Assembly (NCBI GenBank): GCA_016840305.1
Contig: JAEOSP010000778.1
Coordinates: forward strand, 1 to 12,964
Direction: 5' to 3'
DNA length: 12,964 nucleotides
From: Candidatus Hodarchaeota archaeon
GTDB taxonomy: Archaea > Asgardarchaeota > Heimdallarchaeia > Hodarchaeales > Hodarchaeaceae
Shown here: in pieces, positions 12,856 to 12,964 of the stretch
Position numbering within the stretch: the first letter of the stretch is position 1
How the letters are laid out: the number at the start of each line of letters is the position of its first letter
Program-made: the position numbers and the translations under genes
The notes under the pieces: model-generated
Told to the model about the DNA's origin: nothing
What the model saw: only the letters and a program-made list of their open reading frames with translations
Database searches by the model: none

Positions 12856-12964
12856 AATTATTAAGAAAACGAAGGGCAGCCTCAGCCAGAATCGCTGTTC
12901 CAAGATAGAGAACAGACTCATCCAGATCAAAGTCTGATGCATGGTGCATTCTAGGAGGATTTAA
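12854..12964 (-). CDS. C-terminus of an M20-family amidohydrolase/peptidase (truncated by window end)
   Basis: The last 36 residues of a minus-strand gene are present and end at TAA (12854-12856). The stretch MHHASDFDLDES, followed by a hydrophobic-Gly-Ala helix (LGTAILAEAALRFL), is the typical close of M20D amidohydrolases such as hippurate or N-acyl-amino-acid hydrolases. In that family the His in this block is a metal ligand, and the final helix ends the catalytic domain. The enzyme would remove an acyl or amide group from an amino-acid conjugate. The 5' part lies outside the window, so substrate and completeness are unknown. Confidence 0.75.
   Translation of the reverse strand, partial: LNPPRMHHASDFDLDESVLYLGTAILAEAALRFLNN

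Overview
The window reads as an AT-rich archaeal chromosome segment. The evidence is a 67-residue archaeal histone, a DinB/Dpo4-type Y-family polymerase ending in a PCNA-binding (PIP) motif, TATA-box promoters placed for leaderless or nearly leaderless transcripts, frequent TTG/GTG starts, and Shine-Dalgarno motifs only at some genes. A lineage such as Asgard (Heimdall-like) archaea would fit the gene mix, but that is an impression from family content. No rRNA or other marker gene is present to decide it.

Layout. 2-553 (+): 3' end of a cell-surface protein with a Thr/Ser-rich stalk and C-terminal membrane anchor. 570-1475 (-): EamA/DMT transporter, divergent from 1532-4022 (+), a compact operon of endonuclease IV (nfo), a flavin-reductase-like FMN protein and a beta-class SPPY DNA methyltransferase. 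The two divergent starts lie exactly equidistant from one self-complementary TATATA core. 4023-4376: the longest gene-free stretch, with dyad and repeat motifs and the histone promoter. 4377-4580 (+): histone. 4695-8277 (-): a regulatory block read in the order TPR protein, two paralogous duplicated winged-helix regulators 17 bp apart, and a single-domain response regulator. 8427-9173 (+): sfsA. 9358-10464 (+): dinB. 10615-12150 (+): unrecognised six-helix membrane protein. 12278-12823 (+): zincin-like protein whose HExxH motif reads HKYIH. 12854-12964 (-): C-terminus of an M20-family amidohydrolase.

How the genes may work together. Two DNA-damage functions are present (AP-site incision by Nfo, translesion synthesis by DinB), and a DNA methyltransferase sits in the nfo operon. 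The minus-strand block combines a phospho-receiver, two probable ligand-responsive DNA-binding proteins and a TPR scaffold, so it could be a small signalling unit; this is inferred from proximity only. The points most worth checking are an in-frame TGA that splits the TPR gene's apparent N-terminus, the tandem duplicated winged-helix pair, the mirror-symmetric divergent promoter, the methyltransferase coupled to a flavoprotein, and the zincin lacking its catalytic glutamate. No mobile element, CRISPR array, tRNA or rRNA was seen.
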